Source: Actinomadura sp. 7K507 (GTDB lineage: Bacteria > Actinomycetota > Actinomycetes > Streptosporangiales > Streptosporangiaceae). From it: a DNA stretch of 48,781 bases. The DNA lies in NCBI RefSeq assembly GCF_004348425.1, contig NZ_SMKK01000034.1, positions 1-48,781 on the forward strand, read 5' to 3'. The translations under genes were made by a program, and so were the position numbers. Under the pieces are notes generated by a model, which was not told the origin of the DNA, did not search any database, and was given only the letters and a program-made list of their open reading frames with translations. Positions within the stretch are counted from its first letter, which is position 1, and each line of letters begins with the position of its first letter. This document shows, in pieces, positions 31,589 to 40,004 of the stretch.

Positions 31589-32363
31589 CAGCCCTTCGAC
31601 GAAGCCGGCCCAGCAGACTCTGCAAACAGTCGAGCGAGCGCTGAGCTTTCTCGAGTACGTGGCCGCCGCCGAGGCCGCGCCGACGGTGCAGCAGGTCTCC
31701 GCCGGCCTCGGCTTGAACATCACGACCTGCTACCACCTGATGCGGACCCTGCTCGCGCGCGGCTACCTCGAACGCCGAGCCGATGCCACACTCCGGCTCG
31801 GAGCCGGCGTGGGCACCCTGTTCCGTGCCTACCAGCTCGGTTTCAACGTCAACGACAAGCTCGCGAGCATCGTCGGCGAGCTCGCCGGCACGACTGCCGA
31901 AACCTCGTTCCTGTCGACCCTCGATGACAGGAACGTCATCTTGAAGGTGCTGGTCGAAGGGTCACAACCGCTGCGTGTCAGCGGGCTCTACGTCGGCCTC
32001 ACGGGCAACGAGCCACACCGTGCGTCCGGCAAGGCGGTACTCGCCCATGCCGACGCCACGCTGCGGGACGAGATCATCGCGCGCAACATGACCGGTATGG
32101 CCCCGACCGCCCAGCGGCGATTTCGCGCGGCCCTGCTACGGGAACTCAAGGACGTCCAGGAAAGGGGGTGGGCCGTTGACATCGACTCCAGCCCCGGCAT
32201 CACGGCGATGGGCTCCCCGTTCTTCAAGCCTGACGGTTCCATAGTCGGTGCCGTCGGAATCGTCGCACCGACATCGCGTTTCACCGAAGCCCAGGACAAG
32301 CTGGTCGGCACGGTGCGCGCTGCATCGGACAAGGCAACGGAAACCCTCGCTCTCGCCCCCTGA
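31584..32363 (+). CDS. IclR family transcriptional regulator
   Basis: 259 aa. Winged HTH at about 12-72 (TLQTVERALSFLEYVAAAEAAPTVQQVSAGLGLNITTCYHLMRTLLARGYLERR) and the IclR effector domain (about 85-250, with GSQPLRVSGLYVG, HRASGKAVLAH and ITAMGSPFF). GTG start overlaps the ThDP gene stop. It probably senses the substrate or an intermediate of the flanking degradation genes. Confidence 0.92.
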   Translation: MNSPSTKPAQQTLQTVERALSFLEYVAAAEAAPTVQQVSAGLGLNITTCYHLMRTLLARGYLERRADATLRLGAGVGTLFRAYQLGFNVNDKLASIVGELAGTTAETSFLSTLDDRNVILKVLVEGSQPLRVSGLYVGLTGNEPHRASGKAVLAHADATLRDEIIARNMTGMAPTAQRRFRAALLRELKDVQERGWAVDIDSSPGITAMGSPFFKPDGSIVGAVGIVAPTSRFTEAQDKLVGTVRAASDKATETLALAP

Positions 32364-32703
32364 GCCCGCACACCGCAGTCGCAACTTCCCCGGCTCGAAT
32401 GGGTCACGTGACCTGGCGCCGCGCCGCCGGAACGCTTACCTACGCGTGGAAGAGAGCGGAGTGGCCGATCGCCGAACCGGCGAGCAGGATCCTTCAGGGC
32501 CTCTTGGCAGCCCTGCTGAGGCTGGACGGCCCGGCAGCCGAGTCCCTGGCCCGGTGGGTCCCCGACGAAGTCCTGCTGCTTGAGAATGTCGCCGCGTTCC
32601 TCCGGCGCTGGCGATGTAATGGGCCGTCCTCCTCGCCGTCGCAGTCCTGACCGGTTGTGGATCGGGGCAGAGCCCGGCCATCGCCCGGTTCACGGCGGGG
32701 GAT
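32364..32703 (+). other. Region with coding-like frame and probable frameshift before a lipoprotein domain
   Basis: From about 32399 a frame with good codon bias (MGHVTWRRAAGTLTYAWKR... to FLRRWR at 32613) runs towards the next domain. The next domain is in another frame; there, TAA at 32617-32619 is followed at once by WAVLLAVAVLTGC, a hydrophobic stretch and lipobox (Cys codon 32656-32658), with no start codon. Joining LRRWR to WAVLL would give an ideal lipoprotein signal, so one base has probably been gained or lost. Confidence 0.45.
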
Positions 32704-33069
32704 GTGGGCGTGACCATCGCGGTCCTGGCGAGCGTGGTGGACGTGACCTTCCGTCCGACCCGGCCCGGCTTTCACATCTACGGTCTTGACCTGCCGCCCG
32801 GCGGCCTTGGCATCCCGACGCGGGTGGACGTGCGGGCGGGGCTGGAGGCCACGGGCGCACCCAGCGCGAGTGAGCCCGTGCAGTGGCTGGCGCTGCCGTC
32901 ACTGGGCGCGCGGCTCCCCGTCTATCCCGACGGGCCGGTCACGATCTCGCTCCCGGTCCGCCGGACGGATCGCACAGTGGAGGTCGTCGTCTCCTACGGG
33001 GCCTGCAGCCGTACCGTCTGCCTCACGCCGGTGATCGACCGGGTGACCAAGGTGCGGATCCCCGCCTGA
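32704..33069 (+). CDS. DsbD N-terminal-like lipoprotein domain (start uncertain, probably frameshifted)
   Basis: 121 residues from the GTG at 32704, but the real coding frame clearly extends upstream to the lipobox at 32647-32658. The domain is beta-rich, with VTFRPTRPGFHIYGLDLP and a C-terminal VVSYGACSRTVCLTPVI, a C-x4-C in the position seen in DsbD-alpha type thiol-disulfide domains. Without a usable start for the signal peptide it is either a pseudogene, or carries a sequencing error. Function (periplasmic redox) is inferred from the Cys motif. Confidence 0.5.
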   Translation: MGVTIAVLASVVDVTFRPTRPGFHIYGLDLPPGGLGIPTRVDVRAGLEATGAPSASEPVQWLALPSLGARLPVYPDGPVTISLPVRRTDRTVEVVVSYGACSRTVCLTPVIDRVTKVRIPA

Positions 33070-33163
33070 GCGGTCGATTCGGCATCGAATGAGCAGGCCG
33101 CGGTATCGGGATACTCTTGCGGGCGGTCCGGTCGATGGGCGGCGCAGGCGGCCGGGAGGCGTT

Positions 33164-33565
33164 GTGGACGAGTTGACTTTCCTGGCGGTCTTCGGGGGCT
33201 TCCTCGTCCTGGCCGGGAGCGTCCTGTTGCTCAGATCCCGGCTGTTCCGTGCCCGCGCGGTGCGCGTTTCCGGGCGGATCACCAAGCTCAACTACATCCC
33301 TGGGGAGAACGGGCAGAGCGTCTGGGACGCGACCGTCGAGTTCGTCACCGAGGACGGGGGAGAGATCACGACCGAGGCCGGCGACGTCGGGTCGCTGCGT
33401 CTACGTGAGGGAAGCCCGGTCAAAGTCCTGTACAACCCCAAGAAGCCCACTCGGGCCTCAAGCGAAGGCACGTCGATGCGCGGCGCTGGGGTCGGCGGCA
33501 TGCTTCTCTGTATCGGGCTATGCATCATGCTCGTCCCCGCCCTAGCCCCGCTCTTCCGTCCCTAA
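33164..33565 (+). CDS. DUF3592-like membrane protein
   Basis: 133 aa from GTG 33164 with GGGAGG at 33154-33159. A transmembrane helix at 5-27, a beta-rich soluble part (VSGRITKLNYIPGENGQSVWDATVEFVTEDGGEITTEAGDVGSL...GSPVKVLYNPKKP) typical of DUF3592, and a second helix at the C-terminus (MLLCIGLCIMLVPALAPL). Function unknown. Upstream, 33101-33114 repeats 14 bases of the TetR operator at 12712-12725. Confidence 0.75.
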   Translation: MDELTFLAVFGGFLVLAGSVLLLRSRLFRARAVRVSGRITKLNYIPGENGQSVWDATVEFVTEDGGEITTEAGDVGSLRLREGSPVKVLYNPKKPTRASSEGTSMRGAGVGGMLLCIGLCIMLVPALAPLFRP

Positions 33566-33659
33566 GGGGGCTGACGGAACGCAGAGTGGACGTCGCCACG
33601 GCCGTTCGCATCACCCTCGCGCGTCGCGATTAGGGTGGGGCGCGGAGAATGGGGGGCAG

Positions 33660-34028
33660 ATGGCGCGAAGACCGCTGGGGCGGTTGGAGGCTGAGGTGCT
33701 TGCCGCGCTCGCCGGTGCGGATGATGCCGTCAGTACCGCCGAGTTGCGCGACCGCATCCCCGGCGACCCCGCCTACACCACCGTCAACACGATCCTGTTC
33801 CGGCTGTACGCCAAGCATCTGGTCACCCGGGAGCGCGAGGGCCGCCACTACCGTTACCGGCTGGCGGTGGACGAGTCCCGCCTGGTCGCCGACCGGATGC
33901 GCGACCACCTGCGGCACGCCAGCGACCCGTCCAGCGTGCTCAGCCGGTTCGTCCAGACGCTCACCTCCGACGAGGAGGAGACACTGCGCATGATCCTGGA
34001 CCACACGGGCCCGGGGGAAAGCGCGTGA
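33660..34028 (+). CDS. BlaI/MecI/CopY family repressor
   Basis: 122 aa winged-helix repressor: LGRLEAEVLAALAGADDAVSTAELRDRIPGDPAYTTVNTILFRLYAKHLVTREREGRHYRYRLAVDESRLVADRM is the whole DNA-binding domain, and the C-terminal half dimerises. Overlaps the M56 protease gene (GTGA at 34025-34028). In known systems the protease cleaves this repressor. Confidence 0.9.
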   Translation: MARRPLGRLEAEVLAALAGADDAVSTAELRDRIPGDPAYTTVNTILFRLYAKHLVTREREGRHYRYRLAVDESRLVADRMRDHLRHASDPSSVLSRFVQTLTSDEEETLRMILDHTGPGESA

Positions 34029-34888
34029 TCTGGCTGACGGTCCTGCCCGCCGCGCTCGCGGTGACGCTCGGGGTCGTCCTCAGCGTGGTGCCGCTGCCGC
34101 TGCATCCGGCATGGACTTCGCGCCTGCTCGCCACGGTCGCCGCGAGCGCCGTGGCCGCCACGGCCGGGACGCTCCTATTCATCACCGTCAACTACGCCGC
34201 GACCCTGTTCCCACGTGACGCGGAGCGGCTGCCCGAATGGGCGCTGTTCGGTGACGACCAGCCCGTGTCCGCCGTCTACGGTGTCCCGGCCGTCGCGCTG
34301 ACGGGCCTGTACGTCCGCACCATCGTCAAGCTCGCACGTCACTGGGTCGGCGAGGTCCGCAACGCCGCGCGGACCTCCCGGACGATCGTGGAGTCGGACT
34401 CTCCAATGGCCATGGCCGTCCCCGGTCGCGGTGGCGGGGTCCTGGTCTCCCGCGGCCTGCTGCGGACTCTCGACCGCGCGCAGTTGCAGGTGGTGTTCCA
34501 GCACGAGGCGTCCCACCTGCGCCACGGGCACCACCGCTACCTCGCGCTGGGCGCGCTCGCGGCGGGCACCGTTCCGCCGCTGCGCAGGCTCAACGCCCGT
34601 CTGCGCTTCGCGCTGGAGCGCTGGGCGGACGAGGACGCCGCCGAGGCCGTCGGCGACCGCTCCCTCGTCGCCCGCACCATCGCCGAGGTCGCCCTGGCGC
34701 ACTCGTCCGCGACGCCCTTCCCGGCCTTCGCCGACTCCGGTGTCGTCCAGCGCATCCAGGCGCTCCTGGCGACGCCGCCCGCCAAGAACGCCGTCACGGG
34801 CCCCGTCGTCCTCACCGGCGCCGGACTGACCACCGGCTTCCTCGCCTCGGTCGCCTGGCAGGTAGACCACGCCCTGGCCCTCCTATGA
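34025..34888 (+). CDS. M56 family membrane metallopeptidase (BlaR1-type protease without sensor)
   Basis: 287 aa. Transmembrane helices near 3-24, 34-58, 82-104 and 265-283; zinc motif HEASH (His160, Glu161, His164) and the downstream Glu in RWADEDAAEAVG. It has the protease part of BlaR1/MecR1 but lacks the C-terminal penicillin-binding sensor, as is common for the actinobacterial BlaI-linked M56 proteins. It should cleave or inactivate the BlaI-type repressor when triggered; the signal is unknown. Confidence 0.88.
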   Translation: MIWLTVLPAALAVTLGVVLSVVPLPLHPAWTSRLLATVAASAVAATAGTLLFITVNYAATLFPRDAERLPEWALFGDDQPVSAVYGVPAVALTGLYVRTIVKLARHWVGEVRNAARTSRTIVESDSPMAMAVPGRGGGVLVSRGLLRTLDRAQLQVVFQHEASHLRHGHHRYLALGALAAGTVPPLRRLNARLRFALERWADEDAAEAVGDRSLVARTIAEVALAHSSATPFPAFADSGVVQRIQALLATPPAKNAVTGPVVLTGAGLTTGFLASVAWQVDHALALL

Positions 34889-34997
34889 GTTGCCCGCGCT
34901 CTTCGTAAGGGATGTGAGCGTGGCCGAGGTTGCGGGGCCGCCGCCGGACGCTCCATGGAAGATCGACCGTTGACACCGGGCGCGCGGGGGGAAGGCG

Positions 34998-35309
34998 CTA
35001 TTCGGGTGACTGGTCGACGATCTTGCGGAGGGCGGCGACGTGGCCCCGGTAGGCGGCGCGGCCCTTGGTCGTGAGCTGGAGCCACACTCGCTGCCGTGTG
35101 TCGCGGACCGCCTTGTGCTGCTCGACGTACCCGGCGTCCATCAGGACGCTCACGTGCTTGCTGAGTACCGAGGCGCTGACTTCCAGCCGCTCCTGGACCA
35201 GGCTGAACTCGATCTGCGTCGCCGGGTCGAGCATCGCGCAGATGCGCAGGCGCTGGGGGGCGTGGATGACGGCGTCGAACGCGTCGGCGGACGGGGCCGG
35301 CCGGGTCAT
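34998..35309 (-). CDS. Winged-helix transcriptional regulator (MarR/PadR-like, DUF2087 type)
   Basis: 103 aa from ATG 35309. HAPQRLRICAMLDPATQIEFSLVQERLEVSASVLSKHVSVLMDAGYVEQHKAV...WLQLTTKGRAAYRGHVAAL is a complete winged helix, of the kind found beside small membrane proteins in actinomycetes. Overlaps the upstream membrane protein gene by 4 nt (35306-35309), so the two work together. Confidence 0.82.
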   Translation of the reverse strand: MTRPAPSADAFDAVIHAPQRLRICAMLDPATQIEFSLVQERLEVSASVLSKHVSVLMDAGYVEQHKAVRDTRQRVWLQLTTKGRAAYRGHVAALRKIVDQSPE

Positions 35310-35776
35310 GACGACCGGCCGCCCGTGAGCCGGTGGTGCGCGCCGAAGACGATGATTCCCGCCCCGACGACCACGGTGATGGCGTCGGAGCTCCAAGGCA
35401 GGCCGGTGACGTTCTGCGCGATGGCGTGGGCGCCCAGCAGCACGAGCATGATCACGGCCAGCGGCCACATCTGCCGGCCGGACAGCCACATCAGCACCCG
35501 CATCCGCTTGACGACCACGTGCATGAGCGTCGCGAGTCCCGCGCCCCAGATCGCCACCCCGGCCAGGAGTGCCACCATCCCCAACGGTGAGTCCGGAGCC
35601 AGCGACACCAGGGGACCGACCGGCGCGACCCAGATCCCGAGGGCGACGAAGTACCACAACGGGGTGCGGATGTCCGACACGGCGGCGCGGGCCTGCTCGG
35701 CCTCGCGCAGTGCCGCCGCGGCTTCGCCGGGAGTCGGTCGCGGGTCGGCGGCGCCCGCGTCATCGTGTGTTTCCAT
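35306..35776 (-). CDS. Membrane protein paired with winged-helix regulator
   Basis: 156 aa from ATG 35776. Short acidic N-terminus, then four transmembrane helices (about 38-60, 66-86, 98-120 and 128-148). The start codon sits within the palindrome GTTTC-N7-GAAAC (35769-35785), so it is probably leaderless or has a very short leader and is controlled at that site, perhaps by its partner regulator. Family not recognised. Confidence 0.75.
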   Translation of the reverse strand: METHDDAGAADPRPTPGEAAAALREAEQARAAVSDIRTPLWYFVALGIWVAPVGPLVSLAPDSPLGMVALLAGVAIWGAGLATLMHVVVKRMRVLMWLSGRQMWPLAVIMLVLLGAHAIAQNVTGLPWSSDAITVVVGAGIIVFGAHHRLTGGRSS

Positions 35777-35785
35777 ATTAGAAAC
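35769..35785. promoter_or_regulatory. Palindrome at the start of the membrane-protein/regulator operon
   Basis: GTTTCCATATTAGAAAC, 5-bp arms, covering the ATG (35774-35776, minus strand). AT-rich for this genome. Candidate operator. Confidence 0.5.
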
Positions 35786-35901
35786 TGTGGCCTTTGGTTT
35801 CCGGTATGTCAACTCACGACTTTCCGGGACGGCAAGTGACAGGCCGACCCTTGCCGTCCCCGGTCCTGTGGTGTTCGCGCTGGTGGAGGGACAATGGTGG
35901 G

Positions 35902-36921
35902 GTGGCTCCTTGGGTCCTGCACGTTGATCTGGACCAGTTCATCGCCGCCGTCGAGGTGCTGCGCCATCCGGAGCTTCGCGGGCGGCCGGTCGTCGTCGGC
36001 GGTGACGGCGATCCGGCGAAGCGCGGCGTGGTCAGCACCGCGTCCTATGAGGCCCGTGTCCACGGCGTGCATTCCGGGCTGCCGCTCCGCACGGCGGCGC
36101 GGCGCTGCCCGGACGCCGTGTTCCTGCCCGTGGACAGAGAACACTACGAAGCCGTCTCGGACCAGGTCATGGCGGCGTTGCGGAGCTTCGGCGCCGTGGT
36201 CGAGGTGCTCGGCTGGGACGAGGCGTTCCTGGCGGCCGACGGCGATCCAGAGGCGATGGCACAGCAGATCCGCGTCCGGGTGCGTGCGGCGACGGGACTC
36301 GAATGCACGGTGGGCATCGGGGAGAACAAGCTCCAGGCGAAGCTGGCAACCGGTTTCGGCAAGCCCGCCGGGATCTTCCGCCTCACCGGGGAGACCTGGT
36401 TCGAGGTGCTCGGCGACCGGCCGACGGATGCGCTGTGGGGCATCGGAGCCAAGACCGCCAAGCGGCTCAGGGGCCTCGGCATCGGCACGGTCGGCGAACT
36501 CGCGGCGGCCGATCCGGGCGTCCTCGCCGGGGAGATCGGCCCCACGATCGGCCCGTGGCTGGTGCGACTTGCCCAGGGCCTGGACGCCTCGCCGGTGAGC
36601 GACGCGCCCCACATCCCGCGTTCCTGCGGCCGGGAGACCACGTACCAGCACGATCTGGACGACTGGCAGGACGTGCGCCGCGAGGTCGCCCGGCTGGCAC
36701 GGCAGGTCGCGCAGGACGTCGCCGACGACGGAAGGAGCGTCGGGCGCGTCATCGTCAAAGTCCGGTACGCGCCGTTCATCACCCAGACGCACGGCCGCAC
36801 ACTGGACGCGCCCGCCACCGAGGCGGACCGCATCGAGGAAGCCGCCCTCGCCGCCCTGGACGGATTCACCAGACGACGGCCGGTACGCCTTCTGGGCGTC
36901 CGCGCCGAGTTCGCACGCTGA
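35902..36921 (+). CDS. dinB: Y-family DNA polymerase, DinB2-like (Pol IV)
   Basis: 339 aa translesion polymerase. The GTG start gives VAPWVLHVDLDQFIAAVE, colinear with mycobacterial DinB2 N-termini. Metal-binding Asp9 in HVDLD and Asp106-Glu107 in LGWDEAFL; SYEAR (about 48-52) contacts the dNTP; little-finger domain from about 235. The steric-gate position (residue 14) is Ile instead of Phe/Tyr; M. smegmatis DinB2 has Leu there and readily uses ribonucleotides. The C-terminus lacks an obvious beta-clamp motif. No Shine-Dalgarno sequence is clear, so the start is by homology. Stand-alone gene. Confidence 0.9.
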   Translation: MAPWVLHVDLDQFIAAVEVLRHPELRGRPVVVGGDGDPAKRGVVSTASYEARVHGVHSGLPLRTAARRCPDAVFLPVDREHYEAVSDQVMAALRSFGAVVEVLGWDEAFLAADGDPEAMAQQIRVRVRAATGLECTVGIGENKLQAKLATGFGKPAGIFRLTGETWFEVLGDRPTDALWGIGAKTAKRLRGLGIGTVGELAAADPGVLAGEIGPTIGPWLVRLAQGLDASPVSDAPHIPRSCGRETTYQHDLDDWQDVRREVARLARQVAQDVADDGRSVGRVIVKVRYAPFITQTHGRTLDAPATEADRIEEAALAALDGFTRRRPVRLLGVRAEFAR

Positions 36922-37494
36922 CTAACCGCTGTAGTACCGCGCCTCGGTGCCAGGAGGGAGCCCGAACGCACGCGCCGCCTCGTCGTCCGGAGGGTCCAGT
37001 CCCTCGCCCAGACGCTCGCGGCGGTCGAACTCGGCGACCCCGCGCGCGGAGAACACGCGCTCCAGGGACGGACGGAATCCCGCGCCGTCGACCGGCCTCG
37101 CCACGTCCCGGACGACCGGCGCCCCACCGCCGTGATCCAGCGTCACCAGCAGCGGTGTGCGCGTCCCGGCATGGGTCAGCAGACCGTCGCCCTCCCGCGC
37201 GTAGTCGTTGCACACGGCCTCCACCGACACGCGCACCTGGGAGCCGCGCCGCTCGGTCTCGATCGGGTCCTCGGCGCAGAACCAGCGCGGCCGCAGCCGC
37301 TCGGGCAGCGAACTCGGCCACACCACCGCGCGGCCGCTCTCAAGAAACCGGTCGATCACCGGCAAGGCGGTGCCGGCGAGGTGCCGGTCGACCGGCGGGA
37401 CGGGCGGCCACACTCGCCAGGACTGCCGCCAGGCCATGACACCGGTGGCGAGCACCGCGACGGCGACGACGGTCAGCCACGTCCTCGGTTTCAT
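36922..37494 (-). CDS. Exported protein of unknown function
   Basis: 190 aa from ATG 37494. N-terminal hydrophobic segment (MKPRTWLTVVAVAVLATGVMAW) serves as signal or anchor. The remainder is soluble with two Cys (WFCAEDP, EAVCNDYA) likely to form a disulfide, and a VDRHLAG...LPERLRPRWFCAE block. I do not recognise the family. It abuts the end of dinB convergently. Confidence 0.7.
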   Translation of the reverse strand: MKPRTWLTVVAVAVLATGVMAWRQSWRVWPPVPPVDRHLAGTALPVIDRFLESGRAVVWPSSLPERLRPRWFCAEDPIETERRGSQVRVSVEAVCNDYAREGDGLLTHAGTRTPLLVTLDHGGGAPVVRDVARPVDGAGFRPSLERVFSARGVAEFDRRERLGEGLDPPDDEAARAFGLPPGTEARYYSG

Positions 37495-37642
37495 CGCCCG
37501 CAATTCGCAACTCGCTCTGTCGGTAGATCTCGCCACATCATCGCGCGAAGGTAGCAAGCGCGGGGCCCCACTGCCCGGGAGCGGCCGGACGGGCGCATGA
37601 TCTCCACGATCCGGTCCGGCTCAGCCTCGCCGCTCCGACCGT

Positions 37643-38332
37643 TCAACGGCCGACCGGTCCGCTGGGCGGGTCTGGCCGTGCACCTGCCGCCTGCGCGGGC
37701 GCCGCGTTCTCCAGGTCGTCGATGGTGCCGGACATGATCGTGCGGATGTGCTCGGTGATGTGCGGGAGCGGCCAGTCCCACCAGGCCAGGGCCAGGAGGC
37801 GGTCGACGTCCGCGTCGCCGTAGCGGCGGCGGACGAGCCGGGCGGGGTTGCCGCCCGCGATGCCGTAGTCGGGAACGTCGTCGACGACGACGGAACCGGA
37901 GGCGATGATCGCTCCGTGGCCGATGCGGACGCCGGGCATCACCATGGCCCGGTAGCCGAGCCAGACGTCGCTGCCCAGCACGGTGTCACCCCGTGCGGGC
38001 AGGCCGGTGACGAGGTCGAAGTGCTCGGCCCAGGACCCGCCCATGATCGGGAACGGGAACGTCGAGGGGCCGTCCATGCGGTGGTTGGCGCCGTTCATGA
38101 TGAACCGGACGCCCTCGCCCAGCGCGCAGAACCTCCCGATGACCAGCTTTTCCGGCCCGTAGTGGTAGAGCACGTTGCGGGTCTCGAACGCGGTCGGGTC
38201 GTCGGGGTCGTCGTAGTAGGAGAATTCCCCGGCCTCGATCAGCGGCGAGGTGATCAGCGGCTTCAGCAGCACCAGACGCGGCTGCTCGGGCATCGGATGC
38301 ACCACGGTCGGGTCGGCGGGAACGGACGGCAT
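37643..38332 (-). CDS. Vat/CatB-type xenobiotic O-acetyltransferase
   Basis: 229 aa left-handed beta-helix acetyltransferase. FIMNGANHRMDGPSTFPFP contains the catalytic His (His84), and SDVWLGYRAMVMPGVRIGHGAIIASGSVVVDDVPDYGIAGGNPARLVRRRY is the hexapeptide coil and C-terminal helix of the XAT family. The family includes streptogramin A acetyltransferases (VatA-E) and CatB chloramphenicol acetyltransferases; the residues around His84 fit Vat better. Encoded 46 nt after an ABC-F gene, which supports a drug resistance role. Confidence 0.88.
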   Translation of the reverse strand: MPSVPADPTVVHPMPEQPRLVLLKPLITSPLIEAGEFSYYDDPDDPTAFETRNVLYHYGPEKLVIGRFCALGEGVRFIMNGANHRMDGPSTFPFPIMGGSWAEHFDLVTGLPARGDTVLGSDVWLGYRAMVMPGVRIGHGAIIASGSVVVDDVPDYGIAGGNPARLVRRRYGDADVDRLLALAWWDWPLPHITEHIRTIMSGTIDDLENAAPAQAAGARPDPPSGPVGR

Positions 38333-38378
38333 GAAGAAGGGCCCCTTTCGGAAGAGGTGTCTGCGGGTCTGGAGGACG

Positions 38379-39995
38379 TCAGGTCTTGGCGGCGGACGCC
38401 GCCGGCCGCATGGCCATGTGGGTGCCCTGCCAGCGCCGGCGCAGCCGGCGATCGTGGCTGACGATGACGATGGCGCCGTCGTACCCGTCCAGGGCGGTTT
38501 CCAGCTCCTCGACGAGGGCCGGCGACAGATGGTTGGTGGGTTCGTCGAGCAGCAGGACGTCCGACGGCTCGGTGAGCAGCCGCGCCAGGGCGAGACGCTG
38601 CCGCTGCCCAGCGGATAGCAGGCCCACCGGCACGGAGAACCGGTCGCGGTCGAACAGGCCGAGGGACAGCAGCCGTTCGGTGTGCTCGGCGGCGTCCCCC
38701 GCCCGTCCACGGGCGAAGGCGGCCAGCACGGTCTCGTCCGGCTTCCCGGGGCGCGGCTCCTGGGGGAGGTGGCCGGTCCTGGCGCGGCGGGTGACGCTCC
38801 CGCTGTCGGGGGCGGTCTCGCCTGCCAGGACGCGGAGCAGGGTGCTCTTGCCCGCCCCGTTCGGTCCCGTGATCAGCAGCCGCTCGCCCGCGTCGACGGT
38901 GAGGCTCGTGCGGCCGAGCCGGTCCGTGACGGCGATGCCGGCGGCGTCCAGGACGGTGCCCTCAAGGCGGCGGGCCCGGAGGACGGGAGTGAACCGCAGC
39001 GGCTCCGGCGGGGGCGGGACCGGGTCCGCGAGGAGCCGGCGCAGCCGCTCCTCGGCGTTGCGCACCCGGCCGGCCAGCGACTGCTGTACCCGGCCGCCCG
39101 CCCGGTCGTAGGCCATCTTGTTGCCGTCCTTCATCGGACGGCCCGGGGCGACCTGGCGGGCGGTGGTCGCGGCGGCCTCGCGGAGCCGGTCGATGTCGGC
39201 CCGCCAGCGGTCGTGCGCCTGCGTCCAGCGCCGCCGGGCGGCCGCCTTCTCCGCGAGGTAGCCGGCGTAGCCGTTGCCGTACCGGTCGACGGTGCGCCGG
39301 TCCGCGTCGACCTCAAGCAGGCTGGTGGCGACGCGTTCGAGGAAAGTCCGGTCGTGCGACACGGCGACCGTGGTGCCCCGGCGGGTGCGCAGGTGTTCCT
39401 CCAGCCAGCTCAGGGCGTCGTCGTCGAGATGGTTGGTCGGCTCGTCCAGCAGCAGCACCTCCGGCGCGGCCGCCAGGACGGCCGCCAGCCGCAACCGGAC
39501 CTGTTCGCCGCCGGACAGGCCGCCCACGGCACGGTCACGGCCCACCAGTCCCAGGCCGAGGCCATGCAGGGCGCGTTCCACGCGGGCGTCGGCGTCGTAG
39601 CCGCCGCGCAGTTCGAAGACGGACGTCAGTTCGCCGTACTCGGCCATGCCCGACTCGTCGCCGCCGGCCATCGCCGCCTCCAGGCGGCGCATCCGCCCCT
39701 CGACGGCGCGCAGGTCACTCAGCGCCCGGTCGATGACCTGCTGGACGGTCGCCTGCGGAGGCAGCCGCTCGTCCTGGGCGAGATAGCCGACGCCGCCGTC
39801 GGCATGGACGACGACCTCGCCCTGATCGGGCCGTTCGCGCCCGGCGAGCAGACGCAGCAGGGTGGTCTTGCCGGATCCGTTCTCACCGATGATCCCGGTG
39901 CGCTCGCCCGCGGCGAGCGAGCAGGTCACCGAGTCAAGGACGGGCCTGCCGTCGAAGGACTTGCTGACCGCGAGCGCGGTGATCTGCGTGGGCAT
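38379..39995 (-). CDS. ABC-F ribosome protection protein (antibiotic resistance type)
   Basis: 538 aa with two ATPase domains and no membrane part. Domain 1: Walker A GENGSGKTT, signature LSGGEQVRL, Walker B LLLDEPTNHLDDDAL. Linker about 185-300, long and Arg/Ala-rich, including the helical arm that reaches the peptidyl transferase centre in ARE ABC-F proteins. Domain 2: GPNGAGKST, LSAGQRQRL, LLLDEPTNHLSPAL. Works by displacing drugs from the ribosome. ATG 39995 (GGAG upstream). Paired with a Vat-type gene and divergent from TetR; spectrum inferred as streptogramin A/lincosamide/pleuromutilin. Confidence 0.9.
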   Translation of the reverse strand: MPTQITALAVSKSFDGRPVLDSVTCSLAAGERTGIIGENGSGKTTLLRLLAGRERPDQGEVVVHADGGVGYLAQDERLPPQATVQQVIDRALSDLRAVEGRMRRLEAAMAGGDESGMAEYGELTSVFELRGGYDADARVERALHGLGLGLVGRDRAVGGLSGGEQVRLRLAAVLAAAPEVLLLDEPTNHLDDDALSWLEEHLRTRRGTTVAVSHDRTFLERVATSLLEVDADRRTVDRYGNGYAGYLAEKAAARRRWTQAHDRWRADIDRLREAAATTARQVAPGRPMKDGNKMAYDRAGGRVQQSLAGRVRNAEERLRRLLADPVPPPPEPLRFTPVLRARRLEGTVLDAAGIAVTDRLGRTSLTVDAGERLLITGPNGAGKSTLLRVLAGETAPDSGSVTRRARTGHLPQEPRPGKPDETVLAAFARGRAGDAAEHTERLLSLGLFDRDRFSVPVGLLSAGQRQRLALARLLTEPSDVLLLDEPTNHLSPALVEELETALDGYDGAIVIVSHDRRLRRRWQGTHMAMRPAASAAKT

Positions 39996-40004
39996 GCGGG
40001 CACT

